Source of the DNA: Carboxylicivirga fragile
GTDB lineage: Bacteria; Bacteroidota; Bacteroidia; Bacteroidales; Marinilabiliaceae
NCBI GenBank assembly: GCA_025499625.1
Contig: JAFMVD010000020.1
Span: 24,662-88,661 of the forward strand
Direction of reading: 5' to 3'
DNA length: 64,000 nt
Shown here: positions 36,033-49,000 of the stretch, in pieces
How the letters are laid out: each line of letters begins with the position of its first letter
How positions within the stretch are numbered: the first letter of the stretch is position 1
Translations under genes and position numbers: made by a program
The notes under the pieces: generated by a model
The model's database searches: none
Told to the model about the DNA's origin: nothing
What the model saw: the letters and a program-made list of their open reading frames with translations, nothing else

Positions 36033-36992
36033 TTATCTAATCGGCTTTGTCCTTCCAAGCTTATCTAGCAATCCTGAATAACTATAGCTTATTACTATTT
36101 CGTGACTTCCTTTATTAAAAGTGCTAAGTTCCGAAAGCGTAAAATCGTAAGAATAACCAATAAATAACTCTGAATTGATTTTCATATTAGCCAGAATAGC
36201 GACAGCATCACCAAAACGATACGATGCACCTAACCAATACGTATCCTTATAAATGCCTTGAACGGCCAGATCGGTTGAAGGTGGTGCTCCACTTACCATT
36301 TTGTTTATAAATGAAGGGCGTAGTTTCCATTGCTTATCAATATCGAAGGTATAACCAGCCATAATGTAGTAGTGCTGCGAAACCTGTGCAAATACATTTC
36401 CACCCGACTCCATCTCAGAATTATCTAAACGATTCGCTATCATACGAGGCACGGAAAAACCAGCATAGAATTTATCATCGTACAAATACACACCAGCTCC
36501 AACATTAGGTTGCATCTTTCTTTCAATTTGTCCTTGAAAAGAAGGGTCATTACTTGCGCCATCCAACAACAAACCATCTAAACCAACATAGTAATTGTAG
36601 ATACCTGCCTTGATACCAAATGATAATTTCATTGTATTAGTAACTTGCAAACGATAGGCATAGTTAAAGTTGAAATAGTAATTCTTAACAGGCCCAACAT
36701 TATCAGCTACCAAGGACAAACCAATGCCCATATCGAGATTAGTAAATGGCGTTTGTGCTGCAAACGAATAAGTTTCGGGAGCACCATCCATACCAGCCCA
36801 TTGCAAGCGTGATAACAAGGTCATGTTTAAAGTTTCGTCAACACCTGTGATTGCAGGATTGACTGACATGGCATTAAACATGTATTGTGTATAAAGTGGT
36901 TCTTGCTGAGCTAGTACCTTAAGCGGAGATAGCAATACCAGCATTAAAAACACTTTAAGTACAGATTGATATTTAGTTTTAATCGTATTCAT
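36033..36992 (-). CDS. PorP/SprF family type IX secretion-associated outer-membrane protein
   Basis: A 319-residue outer-membrane barrel of the PorP/SprF family. It has a signal peptide (VFLMLVLLSPLKVLAQ) followed at once by the family signature QQEPLYTQYMFNAMSVNPAI, the LLSRLQWAGMDGAPETYSFA motif, and then barrel strands (GIGLSLVADNVGPVKNYYFN, MKLSFGIKAGIYNYYVGLDG). In Flavobacterium, SprF is needed to secrete the giant adhesin SprB, whose gene lies next to it. Here the gene lies 25 nt after the 4257-residue adhesin gene on the same strand, the same arrangement, so it is most likely its dedicated export or anchoring partner. It is the last gene of the operon. Confidence 0.93.
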   Translation of the reverse strand: MNTIKTKYQSVLKVFLMLVLLSPLKVLAQQEPLYTQYMFNAMSVNPAITGVDETLNMTLLSRLQWAGMDGAPETYSFAAQTPFTNLDMGIGLSLVADNVGPVKNYYFNFNYAYRLQVTNTMKLSFGIKAGIYNYYVGLDGLLLDGASNDPSFQGQIERKMQPNVGAGVYLYDDKFYAGFSVPRMIANRLDNSEMESGGNVFAQVSQHYYIMAGYTFDIDKQWKLRPSFINKMVSGAPPSTDLAVQGIYKDTYWLGASYRFGDAVAILANMKINSELFIGYSYDFTLSELSTFNKGSHEIVISYSYSGLLDKLGRTKPIR

Positions 36993-37017
36993 TCTATTCT
37001 TATTAGGTCAGGTTAGA

Positions 37018-40000
37018 CTATCGGTTAAGGTAAATGTATCCGTTAAATTGTTGGTTGATTTCTTCAACAGTAATGATGTAGAAATATGTTCCAACTGGTA
37101 AATCTTCGCCGATGGTTCCTCCTACGTTGGCAGTTCCGTTCCAGCTATTATCATATACATCCATTTTATAGATGACATTACCCCAGCGGTTAAATACTTC
37201 AAAGCTCACCTTTTTATATTGATCCAACCAAGGAATTACGTATTCGTCATTGATGCCATCATTATTTGGCGAAAAGCCTTTGGATAAAGGTAAATCATCG
37301 TAACACTGATCAGCATCAATAAAGTTAGCTACACCATCTTCATCACAATCACCTAAACCTTCTTCTCTATCAGATATACCGTCACCATCACTATCTAAAT
37401 CCAGGTAGTTCGGTTCACCATCACCATCCACATCTTCATCACCTTCTATATCATCAGGCAAGGTATCACCATCAGTATCCTTCACACTTACGGATATATC
37501 AACATTAGCCACCGCACATTTTGAATTAGCAGCATCATCACAAACCTGATAAGTAAAAAAGTCATCGCCTGTGAAATCAGCATTTGGTGTATATTCAAAA
37601 CTTCCATCGCTATTAATAAGCACTTGCCCATTGGCTGGTGCCACTAATGGAAGTACATTAATCACTAGCATATCACCATTTGGATCAGAATCGTTATCTA
37701 GTAGATTTTGACCACTCAAGACCTCATTACGTCCCATTTCAAACACATCATCCACAGCAATAGGTGCTTCATTGGTATCAGGTGCTTCTGTAATAGTTAA
37801 ACTTACTCTACCAGTTACACATGCTTGTGGTGTGCCATTATCACAAATGCTATACTCAAAGAAGTCGTTACCTACATAGTCGGCATCGGCAATGAATTCA
37901 TAAGTTCCATCGGCATTAATAGTTAAAGTACCATGTAAAGGTGCCGTTGTTGGTGTAATATTGATTGTTATCACATCACCTTCTACATCAGTAGCAGCCA
38001 CTAACAAGTTTGATCCTTGAACTGTTTCACCTTGCTGAACACTAACAGGTATATTATCATTATTCAAAGTTGGAGCGTCATTAACCGCATTAACCGTAAG
38101 AGTTACGGTAGCAATCGCACAATCATTTTCAACATCGCATACTTGATAATCAAAAGTAACTACGCCATTGAAATTAGCATTTGGAGCTACCCTAAAGGTT
38201 TTATCTCCATTAAGTGATACAAATGCATTAGCTGGCTGTGCCACTAAATTAATGTTAATCGGTGTATCTTCAAGTCCCGAATCATTGGCTAATACATCAA
38301 TATCAATTGATTCATCCTCAAGTGTTTCAGCCTCATCATCAACCAAAACAGGAACTGGATTGAATACATCATTATCGTTGTTCGACACTGAAATATTCGT
38401 TGATAAACCATGGAAATTAACATCTGACAATGCATCGTTCACAGCTACATTTAAGGTATATGTGATGTTTCCATCCACTTCATCATCATCAATACCCGTT
38501 ACCGTTACAGTTTGTACTTCATCCCAAGTAGCACTTGTGAATGTTAATGATGTTGCTGAGAGTGAACCTTCAGTTTCATCTAGTCCACTTATCTCAACTA
38601 CCACATCACTTTGTGGTTGAGCTTCCAGAACAACAGTAAATACATCGGATATACCTGCTTCGGATGTGATGGTTATAGCATCAGTCTCTTCCACAATCCA
38701 TCCCGGTGAATCATTATCAGTAATATTTAAGTGAGCTTCTCTACTGGCATCCACAGCACTATTTGAAGCCGATAATTGTATACTTGCATATTCTGCCCCT
38801 TCAACCAAGTCATCTTCGAGTGTTTGAACTTCGAATGAATGGGTTTCGTTAGTCGCTCCAGTAAATGTTAATTGACCACTTGCTGCCGTATAATCAACAC
38901 CAGCTACAGCACTTTCATCATTCACACTATAATCAACAGTAAATCCATCAGTTACGCCTTTTGACAGACTCACTGTAAAGGTAGCTTTACCGCCTTCATC
39001 AATTGTCACATCATCTATCAATAAACTTGTGGCATCTTCATCGTTAATGGTGATGCTTGCCTGATCATCGGTATTAACTAAACTCGATGTACTTGCAAAG
39101 TTAATTGTGAAATCTTCAAAACCTTCCACTAAATCATCAGGATTGGTAGCAACTGTTATTGTTTTGGCTTCAGTTCCAATTAAAGTTATGCTAGAAGGCG
39201 TATTGTCATAATCACTTCCACCAATGGCACTGCCATCAACAAAGCTGTAGGTAATCTCAACATCACCCTGAACAGCTTTATCCAAACTCAAAGTAAAGTT
39301 TAAGGATTCACCTTCATTCACTGTTTGATTCTCAAATACCAGCTTAGCTACTCCATCGTTATCACTAATGCTTACTTCACCTGTTCCCGAAGTGCTTACA
39401 AGGGTAGACAAAGTGCTAATGCTAACATTTAATAATTCGGTTGGCTCAACAAGTACATCGTCGATGGTTGCAACTCTTATTTCCTGGGTTTCACCAGCAA
39501 TACCTGTAAATATAATGGCATCACTTATGCTTGTATAATCTCCTACGCTAAGCGCAGTACCATCAACAGTAAGGTAATCAATAGTAAATCCATCCTGAAC
39601 ACCTTTATCCAATGATAAAGTCAAAACAGCTTCTTCTCCCTCAACAACGCTTACCTGATCGATTGTAACAGTAGCTATACCATCGTTATCATTGATGGTT
39701 GCTATCGTTTCGGCATCAGGAATAATCTTAGTATTCGTTGAACTTAAGTTAAGCGTAAATGTTTCCAGCAACTCTACGACCTCATCATCAACTATATCTA
39801 TTTCGATTAACTGTACTTCGTTCCTATTACCAATAAAAGTAACAATGCCCGAAGCATCAACATAATCATCGCCAGCAATAGCAGTAGCTGCACTTAGGTT
39901 ATAATCGAGCTCAAAACCTCCAATAACATCATTGCTTAAGGTAAGGGCAAACACTGCCTTGTCACCTTCCGATACAATAACACTATTAACCGAAACAGTG

Positions 40001-43000
40001 GTTACATCATCATCGGTAATGGTTGCTATTATTGAAGCGTCGGCATCAACCAAACTGTTACTTGAACTTAAATCTATAGTAAATTGCTCATCGCCTTCTA
40101 CAATATCATCGTCAATTCCGCTTACAATAAACTCTTGACTCTCGTTTTCGGTTCCAACAAAATATAAGGTTGAAGGTAGGGCATCAAAATCGACACCTGA
40201 AATGGCAGTACCATTATTAATTACATAATCTACTTCGAATCCACCTTGAATAGCCTTATCGGCTGTCACTACAACTGTTGTCTGTCCAACCTCATTAAAC
40301 GATACATTCTCCACAATCAGTGAAACAAGACCATCATTATCTGTGATATTAATCTCACCCGTACCATTTGTATTTACTAATGTAGAAACTGTGCTGATAT
40401 TCACATCAAACAGTTCACTTGACTCAACAAGTGCATCATCTATTGTTGAAACTCTAATCTCCTGTGTTTCTCCAGCTATTCCTGCAAAAGCAACAGCATC
40501 ACTAATGGTTGTATAATCTGAACCTCCAAGTGCTACACCATCAACAGTAAGGTATTCAACACTAAATCCACCTTGAACAGCTTTATCGAGGGTTACTGTT
40601 AGAACAGCATCGTCACCTTCAGCAACACTTACCTGATTGATTGTTACTGTTGCCATTCCATCATTATCTTGAATGCTTGCAGTGGTTTCTGCATCAGGAG
40701 TTACTTTGGTGTTTGTTGTTGATAAATTAAGAGTGAATGATTCAGATAATTCCACAACTGCATCATCAACTAAATCAATTTCTACTAATTGAACCTCATC
40801 CTTATTTCCAAGGAATGTAACAGTACCCGAAGCATCAATATAATCATCTCCTGCAATGGCAGTTCCTTCGCTAATAGTATAAGCGATGTCAAATCCACCT
40901 ACCACATCGTTGCTCAAGCTTAAGGTAAATATTGCCTTCTCATCTTCAGATATGCTTATATCTTCAACAGTGACAGTCGTTACATCGTCGTCGGTAATTG
41001 TAGCTGTTATGGTTGCATCGGCATCAACCAAAGCATTGCTTGAACTAAATTCAACACTAAAGTTCTCATCACCTTCTACAATATCATCATCGATACCACG
41101 TAGAACAAACTCTTGACTTTCATTTACTGTTCCGGCAAAATAAATAGTGGATGGTACATTTTCATAATCAGTATCGCCAATAGCAGTGCCATCATTGAGC
41201 ATATAATCGAGCTCAAATCCGCCTTGAATTGCTTTATCTGATGTAACAGTAACAGTAGTCTGGCCATTCTCAGCAAGACTAACGTCGCTAACTGAAAGTG
41301 CAACTAAACCATCGTTATCAACTATGCTTGCTTCAGCACTTGCAGGTACATCAAGTAAAGCATGTGCCGTCGTCAGATTAAGGGCGAACGCCTCACTTGT
41401 CTCCACGATAGCATCATCGGTAACATCTATGGTAATGGTTTTTGAATCGTTAACCGTTAAACCATCAAAATCAATGCTTCCAAGTTGAGTATCGTAATCC
41501 GATCCGGCAATCGCTTCAATATCTGAAGTGCTATAATTAACAGAAACACCACCCTGTACCAACTTATCTAAAGTAAGTGTAAATACAGCTTGCTCATTCT
41601 CGTTAATCTCTAGGTCAGCAACAGTTATTGTTGCTCTACCATTGGCGTCATTAATAGTTCCAGTTGCGGTATCATCATCTTCAACTAAAGCTTTTGATGA
41701 TGTTAAAGTAACCGTGAAATCTTCTACTCCTTCAACTATACCATCGTTGGATGTTGAAATGGTAAATTGCTGAGTTTCATTTGCCGTTCCAACAAATGTT
41801 AGTGTTCCACCTGTTACATCTGAATAGTCAGAAATAGAAGCAGTACCAGGCACTATGGTGTAATCAACCGTTAATCCTCCAACAACCTCTTCAGATAAAG
41901 TAACTGTAAATACCATGTCATTCCCCTCAGTAGCAACTACATCTTCAACCAATAGGTTAGCCGTATCTTCATCTATTATAGTAACTGTTGATTCGGCATC
42001 ACTCACAACCAATGGTGAAGAAGTGGTATACGCTACAGTAAATGTTTCACTTCCTTCAACCAAGGCATCATGGTTGGCAGTCACTGTAAATGTTTGAGGA
42101 GTTGTTCCTGATAAAGTAACAGAACCACCCGTAGCATCATAATCCGTAGAGGCATCGGTAGTAACATCATTAAAAGTGTAATTAACCACTACATCACCTT
42201 GCACTTCTTTATCGAGACTTAATGAGATAGTATTCGTTCCGCCTTCACTAACCGTTGCATTGCCAACAATTAAAGTAGCCACTCCATCGTTATTACTTAT
42301 TGTTACTTCTCCAATTCCACTTGTGGCAATTAAAGGATTAGCTGTAGATATTTGTACATTAAAAGTTTCATCAGCCTCAACTACTGCATCATCAATGGTA
42401 AATAAAGTAATCGTTTCTGTTTCGCTAAGGGTACCATCAAAATGAATGGAGCTAACTATCGTATTATAGTCGGTGCCGGCATTAGCTGTTGCATCTGCAG
42501 TTGAGTAAGAAATATCAAAACCACCTTGAACTGCTTTATCTGATGATAAGGTCAATATAGCATCCTCACCTTCATTCACCGTCACTGTATTAATAGTAAC
42601 TGTAGCTTGTCCATCATTATCGTTAATACTTGCAAGTGTACTTGCAGTTGGATTAACTTGCGCATGAACGGTTGATAAGTTCAACTCAAATCCTTCTTGT
42701 CCTTCTACTATTGCGTCATCTACTGTTGCAATAGTAATCAGTTTAATCTCCCCTTCTGTTCCTGCAAAACTAACACTGCCTGAATCATCCAGATAATCAA
42801 CATCAGAAGTAGCTTGTACAGCAGATAATGAATAATCAACATTTACTCCGCCAACAACTTCTCTTGTTAATACCAATGTATACACCACATCTTCACCTTC
42901 ATTAACAGTAACTGGCGTAACAGTAATTTGTGCTTCATCATTATCTGTTATTTCACCACTTGCTTCAGCATCTGTGTTTACCAGAGTTGATAATGAGCTC

Positions 43001-46000
43001 AGTTGTATTGTAAAGTTCTCTGTTGGTTCAATTATATTATCTTCAATGGCAGCAATACTAAACTGTACTGTTTGATTGGCACTTCCATCAAAATTTAAGG
43101 TTTGATTAGCTGGTACTGAATAATCAACACCTGCAAGGGCTGATCCATCAACTAAACTAAAGTCAACATCAAATCCACCCTGAACAGCCTTATCAACGAT
43201 AACAGAATACGTTCCTGCTCCATCTTCAGCAAATACAGCATTGTTTATGCTTAAAGTGGCCACTCCATCATTATCGCTAATTGTAGCAGTTGCTTGTGCT
43301 GGAACATCAACTCGCAAATTACTCGTTGACATATCCAAAACAAACGTTTCATTTTCTTCTACAATAATATCATCATTTACTGTAACACTTACAGTTTGTG
43401 TTTCATTTAAGTCGCCATTAAAATTAATCGTACCTGAATTAGCCAAATAGTCTGATCCGCTTACGGCACTGCCATCAGCAGTTGCATAATCAACACTAAA
43501 GCCTCCTTCAATAGCTGTATTTAATACTAAGGTAAATACGGCATTATTTGCCTCATCAATGGTAATAGCGTTGACCGTCACGCTCGCATTTCCATCATTA
43601 TCATTAATGGTTGCAACTGCTTCGTTATCGATAGTTACCAATGCATTTGAAGTACTTAAGCTTAATCTGAATGATTCGGCTTGTTCAACTATGGCATCGT
43701 CAATTGTATTAACATCAATAGTGATAAGCTCATTCTGTGTACCCGTAAAAGTTCGTTGTCCTGACACCACGGTATAATCATCTACTGATGTGGCAGTAAT
43801 TGCTTCAAGTAGATAATCAACCACAACTCCATTGGCCACATTATTGGATAATACCAACTCAAATGATGCTGTTTCACCTTCGGTTACACTTAAATCAGCT
43901 ACTGAAATATTAGCCGCATCGTTATCGCGTATTGTTCCTACAGCAGTAGCACTGGCGTCAACCAGGGCATGTGTTGTAGATAATGTGACATCAAAAACCT
44001 CATCAATCTCTACAATATTATCATCCGTTGCAGCTATTGTGAAATTAATTGTCTGGTTTGCTGAACCATCAAAAGAAAGTGTTCGGTTGACTGGCACCAC
44101 AAAATCGGTACCTGCTATTGCTTGATTACTCACCAAAGTATAGTCAACATCAAATCCTCCTTCAACAGCTTTATCAACACTTACCTGGAATGTTCCTGAG
44201 CCATTTTCATCAAAGCTCACATCCGAGATTGATAATAAAGCAGTACCATCATTATCCGTAATGCTTGCAGTTGCTTGCGGTGTTACATTTACCAAAGCAT
44301 TGGCACAACTAAGGTCAAGCATAAAGTTCTCGCTTGCCTCAACAACGGCATCATCACTAACAGCAACAACTACTTGATGTGTCTGAGAATTATTGCCTGA
44401 AAACACAAGATTGCCTGATTGTGTGGTATAATCATTACCCGAATTGGCAGTTCCATTTTGTGTTGCATAATCAACCGTAAACCCACCTTGAATATGCTTA
44501 TCAAGCGATAGGGTAAATACCGCATCCTGATTTTCATTAATGCTAACGTCTGCCACAGTCACCATTGCCAAACCATCGTTGTCATTAATGGTAACAATTG
44601 CTCTATCATCAGCTCCTACCAAAGCATTACTGCTTGTCATGCTCAATTCAAAAGTCTCTGATGCCTCAACTACATCATCATTGGTAGTTGGCACCGAAAT
44701 AGATTCTGTTTCTCCTGCTGTACCTGCAAACACCACTGTTTGAGCCGTATTGGTATAATCGCTACCACCAGTGGCAGATATATCACTAAAATTAACTGTA
44801 ATGGAGGTACCTCCTACAACAGCATTATTTAATGTAATTGTAAAATTAGCACTTCCTCCTTCAGTAACCGTTACATCATCAATGGTAACATTAACAGCAT
44901 CATCATCAATTATAGTTCCTGTTGCAGTAGCCGTACTTTGTACTGACACATGTGAATCTGTCATGTTTAGAGTAAATGTTTCGTTACCCTCAACAATTGC
45001 ATCATCAATTCCACTTATGGTAAACTCCTGGTATTCATTAGCAGAACCTGCAAAATTTAATGTTCGATTAGCTGAAACTGTAAAGTCGGTTCCACCTATT
45101 GCTGTTCCGTTAACTAAATTATAAGTTACAGAATAACCACCTTGCACTGCCTTATCGGCTGTGATTCTGAAGGTACCCGATCCATTTTCATCAAAGGATG
45201 CATTTGCTATGCTTAATACCGCCACTCCATCATTATCTGAAATGGTTCCTTCGGCGGTATCGCTGGCATCAATGGCCGTATTGGCAGTTGACAAACCAAG
45301 TGTAAAGGTTTCATTTAATTCAACTATGGCATCATCTGTTAATGGGATTTGAATTGTACGTGTTTGACCATTAACTCCAGTAAAGTTTATAGTTCCACTT
45401 GAGGCATTAAAATCCTGACCTCCAATACCTGTTCCATTAGTCAAGTTATAAGTAACATCAAAAGCATTGGCCACGGTTCCATTTAGAGTTACTACAAAAT
45501 CAATGGTACCATCACCTTCGTTTGCTGACGCATTTGCAACACTTAAGCTAGCCGTATCATTATCGTTAATCGTACCAATGGCATGCCCTGAAACAGTTCC
45601 TGCCGTTGGCGCACTTAAATCCACTCTAAAGGTTTCAATATTTTCAACTATTACATCACCTACAATAGATATAGCTATTGTGGTTGTATTATTACCCGTT
45701 GTTATGGTTGCAGTTCCAGAATTTAAGGTATAATCTGCAGGATAGCTTGTACTAACATCTGTAATATCAAAATCAACACTTACATCACCAGCAACAATTG
45801 AAGATGAACTAATCGTAAACACAAGATTTGTATTACCACCTGTTCCTTCAGTTAAAGCTGCATCTGCAATGGTTAGCACAACATCACTATCGGTATTATT
45901 TACATTGATCGTTATTGTTGCATCGGTAGATGATAACTGAGAATCAATAGCTCGAATCACCAAAGAATATTGCTCTGTTGTTTCAAAGTCAATGGATGCA

Positions 46001-49000
46001 CTGTTATTAACTGTAATTAAACCAGATGTTGGATGAATCGAAAATACAGATCCTGTATTACCCGAGATAATCGAATAATTAATTGGCTCCCCATCTATGT
46101 CGTTATCGGTTCCGGTAAGCCCATCGTTAATATTAATAATCGACGTACCATCAATAGCGTCTTCATTAACCGAAGCTGTTTGGTTTTGAATATTAGGATC
46201 GTCATCTGCGGCAGATACATTAAGTGAAAAGGATTCACTACCCGACCAAAATTCACCATCAGACGCAGACCATGAAAAAGCTGTGGCTCCATTCCAATTT
46301 GCACTTGGCACAAAGGTGATAGAACCCAAGTTTGCTGCATCTATTACTTGTCCATTTGAAATAGGCACACCTGAAAGTTGCAACTCACCAGTTGAAGCAT
46401 TTGGTACCGCATCAATACGAATTTGTGATAATGCATCGTTTTCCACATCGGTAAAAGCATCGGTAAAATTACTGGCCGCAAAAATTAAGTTATTATCTTC
46501 TGTGCCATTACTACTGGTTACAGTAATTCTAGGCGGATCGTTAGTAGCAGTTACTGTTATATTAACATCAGCCGTTACACAAGCTTGTGGGGTTTGATCA
46601 TCACACACCTCAAACGAAAAGCTATCAGAGCCATTGAAGTTAGCATTTGGTGTATAGGTAAATGAGCCATCTGAATTAATAACTAAAGTACCATTACTTG
46701 GGTCGCCTCCACCAGCCAATGAAGTACTCAAATTACCTCCATCATCATCCGAAGCACCACTCAATAAATTACCCACTAAGTCAGTATCTTCTGCAGTTGT
46801 TTCAGTTAATGAAGAAACTGTAGGGATTAAATTAACACCAATGGTAGCTGTATTATTCATATTAACAGTGCAATTACCATTATCACCTGTTATTGTAAAT
46901 ACATTAGAGGAAGCAGTTAGGGATGAAACCGGTATTGTTAATACAAGGTCGTTTCCTGCTGTAGCATTAGAACCGCTATCAATTACGTCACCATTGCCAT
47001 CTAACGCAGAATAAGTAATATCTTGCTCTGCGGATGTAATGGTAATAGTACCAACATTCCCCTCTAAAACATTACTTCCTGTTATGCTTAAGTTGGCATC
47101 CAGCATTTGAACAACTGAAACTGAAAATGCCTGTGAAGTATGCGAACAACCTTCTTTCTCAACATACAAGGTGTAATTACTGTCATCATGACCTAAAGTC
47201 ATATTAGGTATTTCAAGTACCTTCTGAGAACCTATTTGTGTTGAACCTCTGTACCAAGCGTATGATGTAGCTACTGTTTCGTCAGCACTTAATGATAAGG
47301 TTTCGCCCACACAAACATCAACATCACCAGTAAAATCTGTAGATGGAGCAATGGATACAACAAAGTCTTTTGTTGTAGAGCACTCATCTGTAGTTACAGT
47401 TAACGAGTAAATCCCAGCATCAGCCAGACTAACATTTTGAATATCTAATTGATTACTTGTACTTAAAGTTGTTTCTCCTTTTTTCCATTCATAAGTTGAA
47501 GCACCAATTTCTTCAGCAGTCAGCAATAAATCGCCGTTAATACAAACTGACATATCACCGTTAATTACTACTGATGGACCTACATATATGGCAAACTCTT
47601 CAATGGTTTGCGAATATCCATCGTCAACCAAAACATATATAATAGCAAAACCTGATTGATCATTTACTGGCGTAATATTTAAATACCTTGTGGCTCCAGT
47701 ACCCGTTACTTCAATATTATTATTTTCAACAAAAGCCGGATCATGCGAATAGGCAATCACGGTTAAGTCTTCGGCTGGCGTTTCAGCCCCATCACCCACC
47801 GTAATTGGGTGATTCGTTAAACCTGTATTAGTACATATATTCTCATCGCCAATGGCACCAATGGTTGGCGCCGTATTACTAACCAAATTAACGTAGTTTG
47901 ATTGCAACGAGTAATTATCTACGTTGGAAGCTTTGAACTCGAACTGAATGGTTCCACCAAAATCATTAACTGGTGTATAGGTTAAATTAGGAATATCAGC
48001 AGCCGTTATTTCTTGTCCATCACTCACTAAGGATCCATTAACTCTTAATTCTCCTTGTGAAGGAATATTAACCACCTCAATCATGGTCAAAGGCAGGTCA
48101 TTCGGATCGTAATATTTATCGGAAAAATCACTAAGTGCAAAAGTTAACACCTCATTAATGGCACCAACCTTAATCACATTACCTATAACAGGTGCTTCAC
48201 CATTAACACACTTGGTTGTGCTTGTAGTTACCTCAAAATTAATGGTTGACATACCTAAATCAATGGCATTAAACCACGAGTTGAAGGTTGTATTATTTCC
48301 ATTATAATTATTTCCATTGTAGGTCCATACTCTTGGAATGTGATTATTAATTACCAATTGATCCTGAGCAGTTTCCGCCATGGTTCCAGAACCTTGATCA
48401 CCCCATAAGCCCACATTGGTATCGTCCCAATAAAGTGTAGGCCCTAATTTATTAAACGGACGTATTGAGTATGTTGAGATACCACTTAAGCTTTCCACAT
48501 CGTACAATGGAAAATGAGCAGGACCTCTACCTAAAAAAGTAGCTGAAGCTGAATAGACGCCGTCGTTAACTTCCACTCCATTATCATTTTTAAAATCCCA
48601 TAACACGAAATTTTCGCCCTGTTTCAGATCTAATTGAAGAGCCCGGTCTGATCCACTTGTAGAATAACCGTTCCCATCCAGATCTAACAAAATAGTTGCA
48701 AAACCATCGATATTAGATGCAATTTTAAACATGGTTATACTTTCGTAGGCACATGCATCCATATTACGTTCCAACACAATAGTTGAAGGCGTAATGCTTA
48801 ATTCCTGAGGATTACGATCATAATCATAGTCGAATAACAAATCATCATCGAACCAAACTTGTACTGTTGGCGGAGGCAAAGCTGTATTCTGCCATACCAC
48901 TCTGTCCGGATCATTTAAAAATATTCGGTATTCAGAAATATTATCTGTGTTAGTTGCATCACCATCCACACTTTGAGCCTTCTGAATAACATTATCATTA

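Noticed and set aside
38710..45895. CRISPR array or non-coding minisatellite
   Set aside because: The ~327-bp period is far too long for CRISPR and the frame is open throughout; the repeats code for Calx-beta domains.
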